A stretch of 64,000 nucleotides of DNA from Methyloligella solikamskensis (GCF_042676065.1 NZ_JBHTJO010000001.1:2232001-2296000), one strand, 5' to 3'. Numbered from the stretch's first letter, positions 40,911 through 49,770 are shown. Notes: generated by a model from the letters alone, not told the origin. Numbers and translations: made by a program.

Positions 40911-41684
40911 ATGAACCGCCGACGGCGCATCTACGAAGGCAAGGCCAAGATCCTCTATGAAGGTCCTGAGCCGGGCACGCTCATTCAGCATTTCAAGGAC
41001 GACGCCACCGCCTTCAACAATCAGAAGCACGACAAGATCGAAGGCAAGGGCGTGCTGAACAACCGGATCTCCGAGTACCTGTTTCAGCGTCTCGGCGAGA
41101 TCGGCGTGCCGACCCATTTCATCAAGCGCATGAACATGCGCGAGCAGCTCGTGCGCGAGGTCGAGATCATCCCCGTGGAGGTGGTGGTCCGCAACGTGGC
41201 GGCCGGCTCCATCGCCAAACGGCTCGGCATGGAGGAAGGCACACCCCTGCCCCGCTCCATCGTGGAATTCTATTACAAGTCCGACGAGCTCGGCGATCCC
41301 ATGGTGACCGAAGAGCACATCACGGCGTTCAACTGGGCGGTGCCTCAGGAGATCGACGACATGATGTCGGTCGCGCTCCGCGCCAACGACTTCCTCTGCG
41401 GGCTGTTCCTGGGCATCGGCATCAAGCTGGTGGACTTCAAATGCGAGTTCGGCCGGCTGTGGGAGAACGACACCATGCGGATCGTTCTCGCCGATGAGAT
41501 TTCGCCCGATTGCTGCCGGCTGTGGGACATCGAGAGCCAGGAGAAGCTGGACAAGGACCGCTTCCGCCGCGATCTCGGCGGTCTCGTGGAGGCCTATCAG
41601 GAGGTGGCACGCCGGCTGGGCCTGCATGTGGAGAACAACCCTCAGCCGAACCAGTCGGGTCCCGTGCTGGTCCGCTCCCAGTAG
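40911..41684 (+). CDS. purC: Phosphoribosylaminoimidazole-succinocarboxamide synthase
   Basis: A 257-residue ATP-dependent ligase joining CAIR and aspartate to form SAICAR. The ATG at 40911 has a ggaaagga site. Signatures are RRIYEGKAKILYEG (nucleotide-binding N-terminus), FKDDATAFNNQKHDKIEGKGVLNNRIS, PVEVVVRNVAAGSIAKRLG, GIKLVDFKCEFG and IVLADEISPDCCRLWD. Length is typical of the alphaproteobacterial enzyme. The 30-residue in-frame extension upstream is not conserved. First gene of the purC-purS-purQ-purL transcript. Confidence 0.97.
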   Translation: MNRRRRIYEGKAKILYEGPEPGTLIQHFKDDATAFNNQKHDKIEGKGVLNNRISEYLFQRLGEIGVPTHFIKRMNMREQLVREVEIIPVEVVVRNVAAGSIAKRLGMEEGTPLPRSIVEFYYKSDELGDPMVTEEHITAFNWAVPQEIDDMMSVALRANDFLCGLFLGIGIKLVDFKCEFGRLWENDTMRIVLADEISPDCCRLWDIESQEKLDKDRFRRDLGGLVEAYQEVARRLGLHVENNPQPNQSGPVLVRSQ

Positions 41685-41705
41685 CGGCTTAGAGGGGAAG
41701 CAGGC

Positions 41706-41951
41706 ATGAAGGCACGCATCACCATCACCCTGAAGCCGGGGGTTCTGGATCCGCAAGGCAAGGCGATCGAAGGCGCGCTCCATGCGCTTGGCTTCGGCGG
41801 TGTGGATGACGTCCGCCAGGGCAAATATATCGAGGTCGAGATCGGCGAGAGCGATCCTACCCGCGCCAAGGCGGAAGTTGAGCGCATGTGCGAGGAGCTG
41901 CTCGCCAACACGGTGATCGAGAACTATTCCTACGAGCTCGAGGCGGCGTGA
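41706..41951 (+). CDS. purS: Phosphoribosylformylglycinamidine synthase subunit PurS
   Basis: An 81-residue small subunit that bridges PurQ and PurL in the multi-subunit FGAM synthase. Family features: KARITITLKPGVLDPQGKAIEGALHALGF, then VRQGKYIEVEI and MCEELLANTVIENYSYEL. It lies 21 bases after purC with an aggggaag site. A 100-base gap with palindromic repeats separates it from purQ. Confidence 0.96.
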   Translation: MKARITITLKPGVLDPQGKAIEGALHALGFGGVDDVRQGKYIEVEIGESDPTRAKAEVERMCEELLANTVIENYSYELEAA

Positions 41952-41963
41952 GGCCGTTCAAGC

Positions 41964-42035
41964 TCATTCCGGCGCAAGCCGGAATCCTGCCACGTGTACC
42001 GAAGTCTTTCTGGATCCCGGCTTTCGCCGGGATGA
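41964..42035. repeat. Pair of oppositely oriented palindromic repeat units between purS and purQ
   Basis: ATTCCGGCGCAAGCCGGAAT (41966-41985) and ATCCCGGCTTTCGCCGGGAT (42014-42033) are each near-perfect hairpins. Read on opposite strands they are versions of the same unit, TCAT(T/C)CCGGCG(A/C)AAGCCGG(A/G)AT(C), in inverted orientation 28 bases apart. This is the common dispersed intergenic palindrome of many alphaproteobacteria (a REP/BIME-like element). It sits inside the operon and may modulate expression between purS and purQ. Confidence 0.8.
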
Positions 42036-42054
42036 CACGCGGAAGTTTTGAAAG

Positions 42055-42744
42055 ATGAAAGCTGCTGTCGTCGTCTTTCCCGGATCCAACTGCGATCGCG
42101 ACGCCAAGACCGTTCTGACCCAAGTGACCGGCGAAGCGCCGGCCATGGTCTGGCACGGCGATGCAGAGCTGCCCCAAGCCGATCTGATCGTGCTGCCGGG
42201 CGGCTTCTCCTATGGCGATTACCTGCGCTCCGGCGCCATGGCGGCCCATTCGCCGGTGATGCGCGAAGTGGTCTCTCGGGCGAAGGCCGGCACACCGGTG
42301 CTCGGCATCTGCAACGGCTTTCAGGTTCTGACCGAGACGGGGCTGCTGCCCGGCGTCCTCATGCGCAACCGCTCGCTCCGCTTCATCTGCAAGGATGTGC
42401 GGCTGAAGGTGGAGCGGAACGACACGATCTATACCCGCGGCTACGAGGCCGGCGAGATCGTCACCATCCCCATCGCTCATAAGGACGGCAACTACTTCGC
42501 CGATGACGAGACCCTGGCGCGCATCGAGGGCGAAGGGCTGGTCGCGTTCCGCTATGTCTCGGAGACCGGTGCGCTGGACGACGATGCGAACCCCAACGGG
42601 TCCCAGCACAATATCGCCGGGCTCTACAACGAGCGCGGCAACGTGCTCGGCATGATGCCCCACCCCGAGCGGCTGGCGGAGCCGGCGCTGGGCGGCACGG
42701 ATGGGGCGAAGATCTTCCGCTCGCTCCTGGAGGCGCTGCATTGA
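42055..42744 (+). CDS. purQ: Phosphoribosylformylglycinamidine synthase subunit PurQ (glutaminase)
   Basis: A 229-residue class I glutamine amidotransferase supplying ammonia to PurL. The N-terminus is KAAVVVFPGSNCDRDAK; the nucleophile elbow is VLGICNGFQVLTE (Cys near residue 86), and the His-Glu pair is in MMPHPERLAEP. The oxyanion loop LPGGFSYGDYLRSGAMA is also seen. The stop codon overlaps the TTG start of purL. Confidence 0.96.
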   Translation: MKAAVVVFPGSNCDRDAKTVLTQVTGEAPAMVWHGDAELPQADLIVLPGGFSYGDYLRSGAMAAHSPVMREVVSRAKAGTPVLGICNGFQVLTETGLLPGVLMRNRSLRFICKDVRLKVERNDTIYTRGYEAGEIVTIPIAHKDGNYFADDETLARIEGEGLVAFRYVSETGALDDDANPNGSQHNIAGLYNERGNVLGMMPHPERLAEPALGGTDGAKIFRSLLEALH

Positions 42745-44969
42745 GTGACGCGACGCAAAAGGTGGATGCGCCAGATGAGCTTCCGCAAGAACTGATCGCC
42801 GAGCACGGGCTTTCGCCGGACGAATATGCACGCATCCGTGAGGAGCTGGGGCGCACGCCCTCCCTCACCGAGCTCGGCATCGTCTCGGTGATGTGGTCGG
42901 AGCATTGCTCCTACAAATCCTCGCGCATCTGGCTGAAGACGCTGCCGACGGACGGTCCTCAGGTGATCCAGGGACCGGGCGAAAATGCCGGCGTGGTCGA
43001 TCTCGGCGACGGCCATGCGGCCGTCTTCAAGATGGAGAGCCACAACCACCCGTCTTACATCGAGCCCTATCAGGGGGCTGCCACGGGCGTGGGCGGCATT
43101 ATGCGCGACGTCTTCACCATGGGCGCGCGGCCCGTGGCGAACATGAACGCGCTGCGCTTCGGTTCGCCGGAGCATGCGAAGACCCGGCATCTCGTCTCGG
43201 GCGTCGTGTCCGGCATCGGCGATTACGGCAACTGCATGGGCGTGCCGACCATCGGCGGCGAGACCAATTTCGATGCGCGCTATGACGGCAACATCCTGGT
43301 CAATGCCATGTGCGTCGGTCTGGTGGACGCCAACCGCATCTTCAAATCCGCTGCGCGCGGCGTCGGGCTCCCTGTCGTCTATGTGGGTTCCAAGACGGGC
43401 CGCGACGGCATTCACGGTGCGACCATGGCGTCGGCCGAGTTCGACGACGCATCCGCCGAGAAGCGCCCCACAGTGCAGGTGGGCGATCCCTTCACGGAGA
43501 AGCTGCTGCTGGAAGCCTGCCTGGAGCTGATGGCGGAGGACGTCATCATCGGTATCCAGGACATGGGTGCTGCAGGGCTCACCTCCTCTTCCGTTGAGAT
43601 GGCCGATAAGGGCGGCGTCGGGATCGAGCTCGATCTCGACAAGGTGCCCTGCCGGGAAGAGGCCATGACGGCCTATGAGATGATGCTGTCGGAAAGCCAG
43701 GAGCGCATGCTCATGGTGCTGAAGCCCGGCGCAGAGCCGAAGGCCGAAGCGATCTTCAAGAAGTGGGAGCTCGACTTCGCGGTGATCGGCGTCACGACCG
43801 ACACGGGCCGCTTCGTGATCAAGCATCAGGGGGCCACAGAGGCCGACCTGCCCCTTTCGGCCCTTGCCGACGGCGCCCCCATCTATGAGCGCCCCTGGGT
43901 GCCCAAGGAGCCGCAGGTGGCGCCGAAGGAGGTCCCGGCGGCCGACGGGCCCTTAAGCTCGCTGGAAGCGCTCATGGGCACCCCCAATCTCTGCTCCAAG
44001 CGCTGGATCTGGGAACAGTACGATCACATGGTGATGGCCGACACGGTCGCACGGCCCGGCGGCGATGCCGGCGTGGTGCGCGTCCACGGCACGAACAAAG
44101 GCATTGCGGTCTCCTGCGATGTGACACCCCGCTACTGCGCGGGCGATGCCTTCGAGGGCGCCAAGCAGGCGGTCGCCGAATGCTGGCGCAACCTCACCGC
44201 CGTGGGCGCCGCTCCGCTGGCCATCACCGATTGCATGAATTTCGGCAATCCCGAGCGGCCCGAGATCATGGGCGAGTTCGTGGCGGCCGTGAAAGGCATG
44301 GGCGAGGCCTGCACCGCGCTCTCCTTCCCCGTCGTCTCCGGCAATGTCTCCCTCTACAACGAGACCAACGGCGTCGCCATTCCGCCCACGCCGGCCATCG
44401 GTGGGGTCGGGCTGATTCCCGACGTGGCGAAGATGGCCGGGGCGGGGCTGTCTCAGGATGGTGACGCGCTCATCGTTCTCGGCGAGACGAAGGGACACCT
44501 CTATCAGTCGCGTTACCAGGAATGGATCAGCGGCAAGCTGGAAGGACCGCCCCCGTCCGTCGATCTGGAGGCGGAGCGCAAGGCCGGCGACTTCGTCCGC
44601 AGCCTGATCCGCGATTCGAAGGTCACGGCGGTGCACGATGTTTCCGATGGGGGTCTTCTGGTGGCGATCGCCGAGATGGCGCTTTCCGGGAAACGCGGTG
44701 TCGCCCTCGACACCGACACAGGCAGCGTGCCGGCCCACGGGTTCTGGTTCGGCGAGGACCAGGGCCGCTACGTGGTTTCCGTGCCGTCTGACGCGCTCGA
44801 GGCCCTGCTGACGGCCGCGAACGATGCCGGGGTCCCTGCCCTCAAGGTCGGGGTTGTCGGCGGCGATTCCCTGAGCCTGGGCGAGGAGCCCCCCTTGCCG
44901 CTCGCGACTTTACGGTCCACTTATGAGCAGTGGCTGCCGGACTACATGGAAGGCGGCCGCGAACAATAG
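42741..44969 (+). CDS. purL: Phosphoribosylformylglycinamidine synthase subunit PurL
   Basis: A 742-residue ATP-dependent synthetase converting FGAR to FGAM with PurS and PurQ. Signatures: VMWSEHCSYKSSR, VFKMESHNHPSYIEPYQGAATGVGGI, DMGAAGLTSSSVEMADKGGVGIE, GVTTDTGRF and the second repeat's MNFGNPERPEIMGEF and VSDGGLLVAIAEMALS. The likely start is TTG at 42741, overlapping the purQ stop (TTGA); no ATG fits the conserved N-terminus. BolA follows 30 bases downstream. Confidence 0.96.
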   Translation: MSDATQKVDAPDELPQELIAEHGLSPDEYARIREELGRTPSLTELGIVSVMWSEHCSYKSSRIWLKTLPTDGPQVIQGPGENAGVVDLGDGHAAVFKMESHNHPSYIEPYQGAATGVGGIMRDVFTMGARPVANMNALRFGSPEHAKTRHLVSGVVSGIGDYGNCMGVPTIGGETNFDARYDGNILVNAMCVGLVDANRIFKSAARGVGLPVVYVGSKTGRDGIHGATMASAEFDDASAEKRPTVQVGDPFTEKLLLEACLELMAEDVIIGIQDMGAAGLTSSSVEMADKGGVGIELDLDKVPCREEAMTAYEMMLSESQERMLMVLKPGAEPKAEAIFKKWELDFAVIGVTTDTGRFVIKHQGATEADLPLSALADGAPIYERPWVPKEPQVAPKEVPAADGPLSSLEALMGTPNLCSKRWIWEQYDHMVMADTVARPGGDAGVVRVHGTNKGIAVSCDVTPRYCAGDAFEGAKQAVAECWRNLTAVGAAPLAITDCMNFGNPERPEIMGEFVAAVKGMGEACTALSFPVVSGNVSLYNETNGVAIPPTPAIGGVGLIPDVAKMAGAGLSQDGDALIVLGETKGHLYQSRYQEWISGKLEGPPPSVDLEAERKAGDFVRSLIRDSKVTAVHDVSDGGLLVAIAEMALSGKRGVALDTDTGSVPAHGFWFGEDQGRYVVSVPSDALEALLTAANDAGVPALKVGVVGGDSLSLGEEPPLPLATLRSTYEQWLPDYMEGGREQ

Positions 44970-44999
44970 CGCGCCAGACTTGTTAAGGAGACGACGCTT

Positions 45000-45233
45000 A
45001 TGGCCATGCAGGCCAGTCAGATCGAAGCGCTGATCCGGCAGGAGTTTCCGGATGCGGAAATCGAGATCGAGGATCTCGCCGGCGACGGCGATCACTATAA
45101 GGCGGTGATCGTGGCGGAGGCCTTCCGCGGCAAGAGCCGGGTTCAGCAGCACCAGATGGTTTACGCGGCGCTGCAGGGCAAGATGGGCGGCGAGCTGCAT
45201 GCCCTCGCCTTGCACACGAAGACGCCGGCATAG
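45000..45233 (+). CDS. BolA family protein
   Basis: A 77-residue BolA/IbaG-type protein. It shows the class II KH-like fold (IEALIRQEFPDAEIEIEDLAGDGDHYKAVIVAEAFRGKSRVQQHQMVYAAL) with the conserved HYKAVIVA and the QQHQMVY helix; the His in the QQHQ segment is the expected ligand when BolA and a CGFS glutaredoxin share a 2Fe-2S cluster. The monothiol glutaredoxin gene lies 14 bases downstream, a classic pair. An aaggag ribosome site lies upstream. Confidence 0.95.
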   Translation: MAMQASQIEALIRQEFPDAEIEIEDLAGDGDHYKAVIVAEAFRGKSRVQQHQMVYAALQGKMGGELHALALHTKTPA

Positions 45234-45247
45234 AAAGGACGACAGCG

Positions 45248-45601
45248 ATGAGCGACGAACAAGACGTTCAGGATTGGATCAAGCGGCAGGTGGCCGAGAA
45301 CGACGTCGTGCTCTTCATGAAGGGCGCGAAGGAGATGCCCCAGTGCGGCTTCTCAGCCCAGACGGCCTATATCCTCAATCACCTCGGCGTGGACTTCAAA
45401 GACGTCAACGTGCTGGAGGATATGAGCGTGCGCGAAGGCATCAAGACCTTCAGCAACTGGCCGACCATTCCGCAGCTCTACGTGAAGGGCGAGTTCGTCG
45501 GCGGGGCCGACATCATCCGCGAGATGTTCCAGGCCAACGAGCTGCAGGAGCTGCTCACCTCGAAGGGCATCTCCCACAACAATCAGACGCTGACGGCGTA
45601 A
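45248..45601 (+). CDS. grxD: Monothiol (CGFS) glutaredoxin
   Basis: A 117-residue Grx4-type protein that carries and delivers 2Fe-2S clusters. The active site is KEMPQCGFSAQTA with CGFS near residue 35; glutathione contacts are in FSNWPTIPQLYVKGEFVGGADI. It is the last gene of the purCSQL-bolA-grxD run and is followed by a strong terminator. With BolA it probably senses or distributes iron-sulphur clusters. Confidence 0.96.
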   Translation: MSDEQDVQDWIKRQVAENDVVLFMKGAKEMPQCGFSAQTAYILNHLGVDFKDVNVLEDMSVREGIKTFSNWPTIPQLYVKGEFVGGADIIREMFQANELQELLTSKGISHNNQTLTA

Positions 45602-45633
45602 AGCCGCCTTTCGCGAAACAAGTCGCGCAAAGA

Positions 45634-45669
45634 AAAAGGGGCGCTGAGGAAATTCCTCGCGCCCCTTTT
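45634..45669. terminator. Bidirectional rho-independent terminator between grxD and rpsD
   Basis: AAAAGGGGCGC (45634-45644) pairs with GCGCCCCTTTT (45659-45669), and the inner GAGG/CCTC extends the stem around AAATT. The A-run on one side and T-run on the other make it work for both grxD (plus) and rpsD (minus). Confidence 0.9.
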
Positions 45670-45735
45670 CGCGCCTGAAGCATCTCGACCAGAAGGCGCT
45701 GGAAGCAGAACCTCCAGCGCTCGAGGGAAACGCCT

Positions 45736-46353
45736 CTAGCGCGAGTAGTACTCGATGACCAGGTTCGGCTCCATCATGACCGGATAAGGCACATCGGTGA
45801 GCGCCGGGGTCCGGACATACTTGGCCGTCATCTTGTTGTGGTCGACATCGAGATAGTCCGGCACGTCGCGCTCGGAGCTCTGAGCGGCTTCCAGCACGAT
45901 GCCGATATCCTTGGCGCGATCGCGCACCTCGATCACATCGCCCTCTTTGCAGCGATAGCTCGGGATGTCGACCTTCTTGCCGTTCACCTTGACGTGGCCA
46001 TGGGACACGAACTGGCGGGCGGCGAAAACGGTCGGCACGAACTTCGCGCGATAGACAAGCGCATCGAGACGCGATTCGAGAAGGCCGACCAAACGCTCGC
46101 CGGTGTCGCCCTTCAGGCGGGCGGCCTCGTGATAGATCGCCTTGAACTGCTTCTCGGTGATGTTGCCGTAATAGCCCTTCAGCTTCTGCTTGGCGCGCAG
46201 CTGAATGCCGAAGTCGGACAGCTTCTGGCGGCGGCGCTGGCCGTGCTCGCCAGGACCGTATTCCCGCTTGTTGATGGGGCTCTTCGGACGTCCCCAGATA
46301 TTCTCGCCAAGACGACGGTCGATCTTGTACTTGGCATTAATGCGTTTCGTCAT
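45736..46353 (-). CDS. rpsD: 30S ribosomal protein S4
   Basis: A 205-residue ribosomal protein, from the ATG at 46353. It shows TKRINAKYKIDRRLGENIWGRPKSPINKREYGPGEHGQRRRQKLSDFG, the N-terminal rRNA-binding part, and the S4 domain SRLDALVYRAKFVPTVFAARQFVSHGHVKVNGKKVDIPSYRCKEGDVIEV. S4 initiates assembly of the small subunit and often autoregulates. It stands alone here rather than in an alpha operon, as usual in alphaproteobacteria. Four extra in-frame residues (from 46365) are less likely. Confidence 0.97.
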   Translation of the reverse strand: MTKRINAKYKIDRRLGENIWGRPKSPINKREYGPGEHGQRRRQKLSDFGIQLRAKQKLKGYYGNITEKQFKAIYHEAARLKGDTGERLVGLLESRLDALVYRAKFVPTVFAARQFVSHGHVKVNGKKVDIPSYRCKEGDVIEVRDRAKDIGIVLEAAQSSERDVPDYLDVDHNKMTAKYVRTPALTDVPYPVMMEPNLVIEYYSR

Positions 46354-46600
46354 CGAAAACTCCAAAGCTCGTCAGTGCCGATCGCGAGCGCCCCGCTTGG
46401 TCTCCATTTCAAATAAGACGCCTCTCCCCTGAAGCCGAATGCGCTAATTGCGGCCATTCGCCTTATATTTCGGGGCGGCGGCTTGGATGAAATGGAAACA
46501 GGCCCCTGACGACAATGACCTTCCGATCCGTCGTCACGGGCGCCTCGCGCTCAAGCTCAGCTTTCGCTGGGGCTCTGTTACACGCAAATCGGAGAAAGTG

Positions 46601-47407
46601 TCAATTGGCACCGGCGTTGTTTGGTGCCACAGGCTCTGCCACCGGGGCCTCCGGGGTCATGGGCACGTCGCCTGACGGCACCTGTCCCGAAGGAACCTGA
46701 CCCGACGGAACCGGCGAGGCATCGGCCGACGAGTTGCCGCCTGCCGCCTTCGCCGCCTCGGCCTCCTGAAGATATTCGTTGATGGCCTCGGTCACGGCCG
46801 CCTTTTTCTCCGGGGTGCAGGTCGGACGGCTCGGATTGAAGGCATCCTCGCCTTCCGTGGCGTTGGAGGCGGCGCCTTCCGCCGGCGTGCCGTCCTCGTT
46901 CTTCTCGGTGATCTTCATGTCGCCGGTGAAGTAGGAGACGGAGAACATATGCAGGGTGTTGATGAATTGCATCTGCTCCAGGGTCCAGACGTTCCGGGCC
47001 TCCTCCTGCTCCATCATGGTTCGGAAATTCTTCTGGCCGAGCTCCGGAACATCGCAGATCTCGGCGTAGGCGGAGCGCATGGCGGCGCGAATCACGTTCC
47101 GCGCATCGTCCACCGGAATGATGATCTTGGCGGGATCGGACTTGTCGATGCTGATCATCGTGCCGTTCCCTGCGTCGAGCTGGTTCGGCATGATGGACCA
47201 GGCATAGCTCGTCATGACGCGCACGGCGCTGTCGCTGAGCTTCTCCTCCGACCCCTCGTTACTGGGCTCGGGCTCCCGGGTCCGCTCGGTGAGCTGCTGG
47301 GCCATGATCTGGCCCGCCTCCTGATCGGCGGCCATGGCCGGCGAACCGGACATCAACGCAAAAGCTGCGAACGCGCCAGCGCTCGCACGCACCCAAAACA
47401 TACCCAT
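46601..47407 (-). CDS. Secreted protein of unknown function with PSGQVP repeats
   Basis: A 268-residue protein. The ATG at 47407 sits 8 bases after a ggaagaagg ribosome site. A signal peptide (residues about 6-27, AGAFAAFALMSGSPAMAA) is followed by an Asp/Glu-rich helical domain with SAVRVMTSYAWSIMPNQLDAGNG, KIIIPVDDARNVIRAAMRSAYAEICDVPE and WTLEQMQFINTLHMFSVSYFTGDMKI. The tail holds PSGQVPSGQVPSGDVP tandem hexads and is Pro/Ala-rich. No family is recognised by eye. The conserved-looking central domain, with two cysteines (ICDVPE and PTCTPEKK), suggests an envelope protein. It lies between trmJ and rpsD on the same strand. Confidence 0.78.
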   Translation of the reverse strand: MGMFWVRASAGAFAAFALMSGSPAMAADQEAGQIMAQQLTERTREPEPSNEGSEEKLSDSAVRVMTSYAWSIMPNQLDAGNGTMISIDKSDPAKIIIPVDDARNVIRAAMRSAYAEICDVPELGQKNFRTMMEQEEARNVWTLEQMQFINTLHMFSVSYFTGDMKITEKNEDGTPAEGAASNATEGEDAFNPSRPTCTPEKKAAVTEAINEYLQEAEAAKAAGGNSSADASPVPSGQVPSGQVPSGDVPMTPEAPVAEPVAPNNAGAN

Positions 47408-47501
47408 AAACTGCCTTCTTCCTCCCGTGCAGGAAGCTATCATTGTTAACCCCCATCGCAATAGGAGAAAGCGGGCGGAACTATGACACCTTGGTTGTAA
47501 A

Positions 47502-48317
47502 TCAAGGTTTCCTGCGCTTTCCGCCGGTCAGCGACGAAACGATTCCGCGCCAGGTCCTGACGTCCTGCTCGGTCAGCTGCATGCGGTGAAACATGTTTCT
47601 GATATTGCGCACCATGGTCGGCCGCTTCTCCACCGGCTGCAGGAAGCCATGGGCGTCGAGCTCTCTCTCCAGGTGATCGAACAGGCCGAAGATCTCCTCG
47701 CGCTCCGCCGGCCGCGTGTTCTGCATGGGTGTGCCCTCCTGGGCCGGGCCATCGAACTGGGTGGAGCGGCCGAGACCTGCCCGCCCTGACTGCTTCTGCC
47801 ACTCATAGGCGACCAGCAGCACGGTCTGCGGCAGGCTGAGGGAGGCGAAGGCCGGATTGACCGGCGCGGTGACAAGCGCGTCGGCAAGCCCGATGGCATC
47901 ATTGTCGAGGCCGCTGCGCTCCGGGCCGAAGAGAATGGCGCAACGCTCACCGCTCCGCTGGCGCTTGGTCAGCTCGGCTGCCGCGGTCTCCGGCGTCATG
48001 ACGGGCTTCACCATGTCCCGCGGACGGGCGGTGGTGGCGATCACATAGTTGGTTTTAGCGAGGGCCTCTTCCGGCGTCTCGTAAAGGGTGGCCGCATCGA
48101 CGGTGGCGTAGGCCCCGGCCGCGGCTGCGCTTGCCTTCTCGTTGGGCCAGCCATCCCGGGGCGCTACCAGACGAAGATCGGTCAGCCCGAAATTCGCCAT
48201 GGCGCGCGCGGCAAAGCCGATGTTCTCGCCAAGCTGGGGCCGAATCAGGACGATCGCCGGACCGACGACAGACGCTGCTGCATTTTTCTTCGTGCTCGCT
48301 CGCGATACGCGGCTCAC
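47502..48317 (-). CDS. trmJ: tRNA (cytidine/uridine-2'-O-)-methyltransferase TrmJ
   Basis: A 271-residue SPOUT (SpoU) methyltransferase that 2'-O-methylates position 32 of tRNA. Motif 1 is IRPQLGENIGFAARAMANFG, motif 2 ERCAILFGPERSGLDNDAI, motif 3 NPAFASLSLPQTVLLVAYEWQ, the trefoil-knot SAM site. The C-terminal extension (about 200-271) is present as in TrmJ. The start is GTG at 48317 with a ggaggag site. It is divergent from icd (185 bases between starts). Confidence 0.93.
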   Translation of the reverse strand: MSRVSRASTKKNAAASVVGPAIVLIRPQLGENIGFAARAMANFGLTDLRLVAPRDGWPNEKASAAAAGAYATVDAATLYETPEEALAKTNYVIATTARPRDMVKPVMTPETAAAELTKRQRSGERCAILFGPERSGLDNDAIGLADALVTAPVNPAFASLSLPQTVLLVAYEWQKQSGRAGLGRSTQFDGPAQEGTPMQNTRPAEREEIFGLFDHLERELDAHGFLQPVEKRPTMVRNIRNMFHRMQLTEQDVRTWRGIVSSLTGGKRRKP

Positions 48318-48502
48318 CTTGTCTCCTCCCCTAGGGGCGACGATCTTCCGCCATCGCCCTTTGACGCAGGGCAGCTCGCTTTTTGGCGCGGCTGCCTGAT
48401 GTTATAGATTTGATCTCGCCGACATTGATCTTGCCGTCTTCGACGCGGTCATACCGGCCGCCCCGATAATTACAAGCGCCTCACCTCTTCGGAGACCACG
48501 TC

Positions 48503-49723
48503 TTGAAAAAAATTCCAGTCGAGAATCCCATCGTCGAGCTTGATGGGGACGAGATGACACGAGTCATCTGGCAATTCATCAAAGAGAAGCTGATCCTCGC
48601 CTATGTGGATGTGCCGCTCAAATATTACGATTTGAGCATCGAGAACCGGGACGCCACGGACGACCAGGTGACGGTCGAGGCGGCCGAAGCCATCAAGGCG
48701 ACGGGCGTGGGCGTAAAATGCGCCACCATCACGCCGGACGAGGCCCGGGTCGAGGAGTTCGGCCTGAAGAAGATGTGGCGCTCGCCCAACGGGACGATCC
48801 GCAACATTCTGGGCGGGGTGATCTTCCGGGAGCCGATCATCTGCCAGAACGTGCCGCGGCTGGTGCCGGGCTGGACTCAGCCCATCGTGATCGGCCGTCA
48901 TGCATTCGGCGATATCTACAGGGCGACGGATTTCGTGGTGCCCGGACCGGGCAAGCTCACCATCTCCTTCGTGGGTGAGGACGGCGAAAAGATCGAGAAG
49001 GAGATCTACGACTTCCCCGGCGGCGGCGTCGCCATGGGCATGTTCAATCTCGATGAATCGATCCGCGATTTCGCCCGCGCGTCCCTGAATTACGGGCTCG
49101 CCCGGAACTATCCCGTCTTCCTCTCCACCAAGAACACGATCCTGAAAGCCTATGACGGGCGCTTCAAGGATCTGTTCCAGGAGGTCTACGACGCCGAGTT
49201 CAAGGAGGCGTTCGAGAAGCGCGGGCTCACCTACGAACACCGGCTTATCGACGACATGGTGGCCTGCGCGCTCCGCTGGTCGGGGGGCTATGTCTGGGCC
49301 TGCAAGAACTACGACGGCGACGTGCAGTCCGACACGGTGGCGCAAGGCTTCGGCTCGCTGGGGCTGATGACCTCGGTGCTGATGACGCCGGACGGCAAGG
49401 TGGTGGAAACGGAAGCCGCCCACGGCACGGTGACCCGCCATTTCCGCCGCCATCAGGAAGGGCTGGAAACCTCGACGAACTCCACCGCCTCTATCTTCGC
49501 CTGGACCCGGGCCCTGAAGCACCGGGCCAAGCTCGACGACAACGAAGCGCTCGCCACCTTCGCGGAGACACTGGAGAAGGTCGTGGTGGACACGATCGAG
49601 GATGGCTTCATGACCAAGGATCTGGCGCTTCTGGTCGGGCCTCAGCAGGGCTGGCTCTCGACCACGGGCTTCCTCGACAAGATCGACGAGAACCTGCAAG
49701 CCGCCATGGCGGACGCCAGCTAG
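48503..49723 (+). CDS. icd: NADP-dependent isocitrate dehydrogenase
   Basis: A 406-residue TCA-cycle enzyme of the eukaryote-like (type II) family common in rhizobia. Seen: NPIVELDGDEMTRVIWQFIKEKLI, KSPNGTIRN-type loop (here RSPNGTIRNILGG), QPIVIGRHAFGDIY, ACALRWSGGYVWACKNYDGDV and EAAHGTVTRHFRRHQ (NADP-binding). The start appears to be TTG at 48503 (ggag 8 bases upstream); no ATG lies before the conserved N-terminus. The convergent channel gene and a palindrome follow. Confidence 0.95.
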   Translation: MKKIPVENPIVELDGDEMTRVIWQFIKEKLILAYVDVPLKYYDLSIENRDATDDQVTVEAAEAIKATGVGVKCATITPDEARVEEFGLKKMWRSPNGTIRNILGGVIFREPIICQNVPRLVPGWTQPIVIGRHAFGDIYRATDFVVPGPGKLTISFVGEDGEKIEKEIYDFPGGGVAMGMFNLDESIRDFARASLNYGLARNYPVFLSTKNTILKAYDGRFKDLFQEVYDAEFKEAFEKRGLTYEHRLIDDMVACALRWSGGYVWACKNYDGDVQSDTVAQGFGSLGLMTSVLMTPDGKVVETEAAHGTVTRHFRRHQEGLETSTNSTASIFAWTRALKHRAKLDDNEALATFAETLEKVVVDTIEDGFMTKDLALLVGPQQGWLSTTGFLDKIDENLQAAMADAS

Positions 49724-49736
49724 CGCGCGGCCTTTG

Positions 49737-49770
49737 GGCGGGAGCGGCGTCTTAAGACGCCTCTTCCGCT
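49737..49770. terminator. Bidirectional terminator hairpin between icd and the channel gene
   Basis: GGCGTCTTAAGACGCC at 49746-49761 is a perfect 16-base palindrome, and the stem continues outward with a few mismatches (GGCGGGAG against CTTCCGCT). It includes the stop codon of the channel gene and lies 20 bases after the icd stop. Confidence 0.6.
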
